17,428 bases of DNA from NCBI GenBank assembly GCA_946885605.1, contig CAMPGR010000081.1, positions 1-17,428 on the forward strand. Reading direction: 5' to 3'. Every line of letters starts with the position of its first letter. Positions within the stretch are counted from its first letter, which is position 1. Below, piece by piece: positions 15,080 through 17,428 of this stretch. Origin of the DNA: an uncultured Pseudomonadota bacterium (GTDB lineage Bacteria > Pseudomonadota > Gammaproteobacteria > Burkholderiales > SG8-41). The position numbers and the translations under genes were made by a program. Below the pieces are notes generated by a model. It ran no database searches. It was given only the letters and a program-made list of their open reading frames with translations, and was not told the DNA's origin.

Positions 15080-16600
15080 CTAACGTTGCATGCGCTCGCG
15101 GCCCCGCATTTTCGCTTCGTGTCGCATCTGCCGGAAAACCGGGTAGAGCAGCGTGAGAATCGCGACCAGCATTATCGGCCCACTGATCGGCCGGGTAAAG
15201 AACACGGTCCAGTCGTTGCCGTAGCTGATCATGGTGGTCATGAACGACGATTCGGCGAGCGGGCCCAGGATCACGCCGAGGACTAGCGGGGTGATCGGAA
15301 AGCGGAAGCGCTCGAAGAGATAGCCGACGATGCCGAAGATCACCATGAGCCATACGTCGGTCACGTTGTTGCGCGCGGCGAAGGCGCCGAGGAGACAGCA
15401 CATGACGACGTAGGCCGACACGATGACTTCGGGCAGCGCCAGCACTTTCACCAGGAACTTGGTCGCGAAGTAGCCGATCGCGCACATCACGACGATGCCG
15501 ACGAACACCGAGGCGAACATCGAGTAGACGATGTGGCTGGACGTCTGGAACACCTGCGGCCCGGGCTGCAGCCCGTGCAGAAGGAATGCGCCGAGGATGA
15601 TCGCCGTCGCGCCGCTTCCCGGGATGCCCATCGTTACGAGGGGAATGATCGCACCGCCGACCGAGGCCGTAGCCGCCGACTGTGGCGCGATGATCCCTTC
15701 GGGTACGCCGCTGCCCATCTGCCGTGCGCGCGCGCCGTACTGGCTTTCGATGCCGTAGGAGAGAAAGGAAGCGACGGTCGCGCCGGCGCCCGGGACGAGC
15801 CCCACGATGATGCCAAGTGCACTCCCGCGGAGAAACGTCGCTTTCCTCCCCAAGACTTCCCGCAGCTGCGGAAGCCGCGTGCGGATCTCGCTCACCGATT
15901 CGAGCGGCTGCGATTGGAACTGCTTTTCGAGACGCTGGAACACTTCGCCGAGTCCATACGCGCCGACCATCACGACGAGATAGTCGATGCCATCGGAAAG
16001 GATCGGCACGCCGAACGTGAAGCGGTGCGCGCCGTAGGTGTCGTCCACGCCGACGGTCGCGATGAGCAGTCCCGCAAAAAGGCTCACGAGCGCGTTGGTG
16101 AGGGAGCCTCCGCCGAGCGAGACGACACTCGCGAGCCCGAAGAAGAGGATCGCGAAGTACTCGGGCGTCGAGAACGTGAGTGCGATCTTCGCAATCGGCT
16201 GGGCGAGCAGCACCATGACGATCGCGGCCACGAGCCCGCCCACGAGCGCGGCGAGCAGCGTCCAGCCGAGCGCGTAGGCTGCCTCGCCCTTGCGCGCCAT
16301 GGTGTAGCCGTCCCACAGGAGCGGCACGTCGATCGGCTCGCCCGGCACGCGGAAGAGGATCGACGTCCACGCGCCGGCATAGGTGCCCGAGATGTACATT
16401 GCCGTGAGCAGGATGATCGCGGGGATGACATCCATGCTGTAGGTGAAGGGCAGCGCGAGGACGACACCCATTACGAGCGTGAGCCCCGGCAGCACGGCGA
16501 CGAGGAGCCCCAGCACGATGCCGGTCACGAGCACGAGAAAGTTGATCGGCTGCAAGACGTGGACAAAGCCGACGGCGAGATTCTGGAGTATGCCGTCCAT
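15080..16600 (-). CDS. tctA: TctA, large membrane subunit of a TTT transporter
   Basis: The product has 506 residues and about 12 hydrophobic segments. It carries the internally repeated TctA signature: GLLVAVLPGLTLVMGVVLALP (31-51) in the first half and GIIVGLVPGAGATVASFLSY (263-282) in the second, plus EGIIAPQSAATASVGGAIIPLVTMGIPGS (301-329). Tripartite tricarboxylate transporters import organic acids using an ion gradient and a periplasmic binding protein. The gene starts 9 bp after tctB and ends 11 bp before sauS, so it is in the middle of the operon. The substrate is probably the acid processed by the downstream enzymes, with sulfoacetate as the candidate. The usual EAANN-type segment of tricarboxylate transporters reads APQSAATAS here, which may reflect a different ligand. 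Confidence 0.92.
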   Translation of the reverse strand: MDGILQNLAVGFVHVLQPINFLVLVTGIVLGLLVAVLPGLTLVMGVVLALPFTYSMDVIPAIILLTAMYISGTYAGAWTSILFRVPGEPIDVPLLWDGYTMARKGEAAYALGWTLLAALVGGLVAAIVMVLLAQPIAKIALTFSTPEYFAILFFGLASVVSLGGGSLTNALVSLFAGLLIATVGVDDTYGAHRFTFGVPILSDGIDYLVVMVGAYGLGEVFQRLEKQFQSQPLESVSEIRTRLPQLREVLGRKATFLRGSALGIIVGLVPGAGATVASFLSYGIESQYGARARQMGSGVPEGIIAPQSAATASVGGAIIPLVTMGIPGSGATAIILGAFLLHGLQPGPQVFQTSSHIVYSMFASVFVGIVVMCAIGYFATKFLVKVLALPEVIVSAYVVMCCLLGAFAARNNVTDVWLMVIFGIVGYLFERFRFPITPLVLGVILGPLAESSFMTTMISYGNDWTVFFTRPISGPIMLVAILTLLYPVFRQMRHEAKMRGRERMQR

Positions 16601-16609
16601 CGTCGCTGC

Positions 16610-17179
16610 TCAGCGGATGCCCATGAGCCGCATGAGAAAGAGCGTCACCTCGGAAAACGGCGCGACGCCGATCGGCAGCGAGACGTAGACGAGCTTCATG
16701 AAGATGAAGAGCAGGACGAGGGTTCCGATCACGCTGACCGCTGCAATCACGCGCCAGCGGCGGTAGCCGCCGAGCCGCATGAACGCGACGAGATACGCGA
16801 CCGTCGCGAGAAAAAATCCGAGCCGCTGCGACGCCCAGACGTAAAGCAACGTAGCCGCCATGCCGGCGATGAGGAGCGACGGGTGGTTTTCCTCGGCGCT
16901 CGCCGCGGGCGGAGTCGCACGGTGTTCCCCCACGCCTTCCTCGACCATCTCTTCGAGCACGCCGCCCGCGTCGCGCGCGCGCCTGCCCCGGATCGCGAGC
17001 TTGATCACTTCGTACACGCACACGGCGATCGTGAGCAGCAGGATGGCTTTCGGCCAGAAGTCGGGGCCGAGCGTTCCGGGCCGTGCGTGATACTCGATGT
17101 TTGCCGCGACGTAGTAGAGATAGCCGGCCGCCGTTCCGATCAGGGCGTAGGGCAGGGTTCGGCTAAGTCGGTTGGACAT
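16610..17179 (-). CDS. tctB: TctB, small membrane subunit of a TTT transporter
   Basis: The product from the ATG at 17179 has 189 residues. It has four predicted membrane helices in the TctB arrangement: a first helix (LPYALIGTAAGYLYYVA), the segment GTLGPDFWPKAILLLTIAVCVYEVIKLA typical of the family, a charged cytoplasmic loop (RGRRARDAGG to SAEENHP), and two C-terminal helices ending in LMRLMGIR. A GTG two codons upstream (17185) is an alternative start. GAG ahead of the ATG is only a weak binding site. This is the first gene of the operon within the window. The binding-protein gene tctC, normally next to it, is not found in the 249 bp that remain. Confidence 0.88.
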   Translation of the reverse strand: MSNRLSRTLPYALIGTAAGYLYYVAANIEYHARPGTLGPDFWPKAILLLTIAVCVYEVIKLAIRGRRARDAGGVLEEMVEEGVGEHRATPPAASAEENHPSLLIAGMAATLLYVWASQRLGFFLATVAYLVAFMRLGGYRRWRVIAAVSVIGTLVLLFIFMKLVYVSLPIGVAPFSEVTLFLMRLMGIR

Positions 17180-17216
17180 GCCCACTCTACGCTCCGCTGA
17201 TTGCCGCCGGCATTCG

Positions 17217-17255
17217 ACCCCATCCCCATCCCAACCTTCCCCTTGAAGGGGAAGG
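17217..17255. repeat. GC-rich palindromic intergenic repeat, copy 1
   Basis: A run of CCCCATCCC-type sequence leads into the perfect palindrome CCTTCCCCTT-G-AAGGGGAAGG (17235-17255). It is the first of three related units upstream of tctB. Such CCCCTTGAAGGGG units are, as I recall, dispersed between genes in many proteobacterial genomes. No gene lies between tctB and the window end. Confidence 0.65.
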
Positions 17256-17300
17256 AGTGCTCTTTTCCTGCCGCGCAGCGTGAACGGCCGTTTTCACCTC

Positions 17301-17334
17301 CACCCCCATCCCGGCCTTCCCCCTGAAGGGGAAG
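17301..17334. repeat. GC-rich palindromic intergenic repeat, copy 2
   Basis: This is the same design and orientation as copy 1: a CACCCCCATCCC lead followed by CTTCCCCCTGAAGGGGAAG. The spacing between copies 1 and 2 is about 80 bp. The spacer contains the 10-bp palindrome AACGGCCGTT. Confidence 0.62.
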
Positions 17335-17401
17335 AAGCATGTTCGCTTCTTCAAGGGCGACGGACCATTCCTTCCCTTCAAGCGAGACGCTGACAAACAT
17401 T

Positions 17402-17428
17402 CCCTCCCCTTCGAGGGGAGGGTAGGGT
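17402..17428. repeat. GC-rich palindromic intergenic repeat, copy 3, inverted and cut by window edge
   Basis: The palindrome CCCTCCCCT-TCG-AGGGGAGGG (17402-17422) is followed by TAGGGT. The G-rich flank is on the right here, whereas copies 1 and 2 have a C-rich flank on the left, so this copy is inverted relative to them. The unit continues past the window end. Confidence 0.55.

Noticed and set aside
15069..17021. Long minus-strand upstream extension of the sauS frame (1127 codons in all)
   Set aside because: The extension overlaps tctA and tctB in another frame and reads as Arg- and Ala-rich nonsense. SauS similarity begins at the ATG at 15068, which has its own ribosome binding site.
17140..17400. 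Minus-strand frame with Gly/Lys-rich product (PFKGKVGMGMG)
   Set aside because: It is a translation of the palindromic intergenic repeats and is not a gene.

Overview
The window looks like a chromosomal or island segment of a GC-rich, Gram-negative proteobacterium. A betaproteobacterium (Burkholderiales-like) is the best guess. The reasons are the style of the CusCBA/CusF/DUF411/cytochrome cluster, a SauS-like dehydrogenase resembling the Cupriavidus enzyme, a tripartite tricarboxylate transporter, and GC-rich palindromic intergenic repeats. The assignment is inference. There is no rRNA, tRNA, CRISPR array, integrase or transposase that I can see.

Region 1 (1-1690, plus strand) is a decayed Cd/Zn/Co-type metal-resistance locus. 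It holds the 3' end of a cation diffusion facilitator gene, then a MerR-type promoter with a perfect 16-bp dyad. A badly damaged C-terminal fragment of a CzcA-type RND pump follows, with its N-terminus gone, an internal deletion and a frameshift, and then a truncated PII-like gene.

Region 2 (1693-11673, minus strand) is a copper/silver efflux and periplasmic handling cluster, read right to left. It begins with a small Cys-rich exported protein and a multicopper oxidase that has lost its C-terminal half. A second small Cys-rich exported protein, a terminator-like hairpin, and then cusC-cusB-cusA with 4-bp ATGA overlaps come next. The last genes are cusF, a DUF411 gene with an in-frame TGA at the first Cys of its CGCC motif, and two c-type cytochromes. 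CusA/B/C would form the trans-envelope Cu(I)/Ag(I) pump. The CusF domains (one free, one fused to CusB) would feed it. The remaining proteins are exported and probably bind or oxidise copper or carry electrons.

Region 3 (11943-17179, minus strand) is a catabolic operon: tctB, tctA, an acylating aldehyde dehydrogenase of the sulfoacetaldehyde dehydrogenase (SauS) type, and an AMP-forming acyl-CoA ligase (SauT candidate). The most economical reading is sulfoacetate uptake by a TTT transporter, activation to sulfoacetyl-CoA and reduction to sulfoacetaldehyde. The substrate is inferred from family and neighbours. A 141-bp element with 28-bp inverted repeats sits between sauS and sauT, and three GC-rich palindromes lie upstream of tctB, where a tctC gene would normally be expected.

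The points most worth following up are the TGA codon in DUF411 (selenocysteine or nonsense), the pairing of sauST with a TTT transporter, the identical 11-mer GCTTGACTCTG spanning the stop codons of two broken metal genes, and the inverted-repeat element inside the sau operon.
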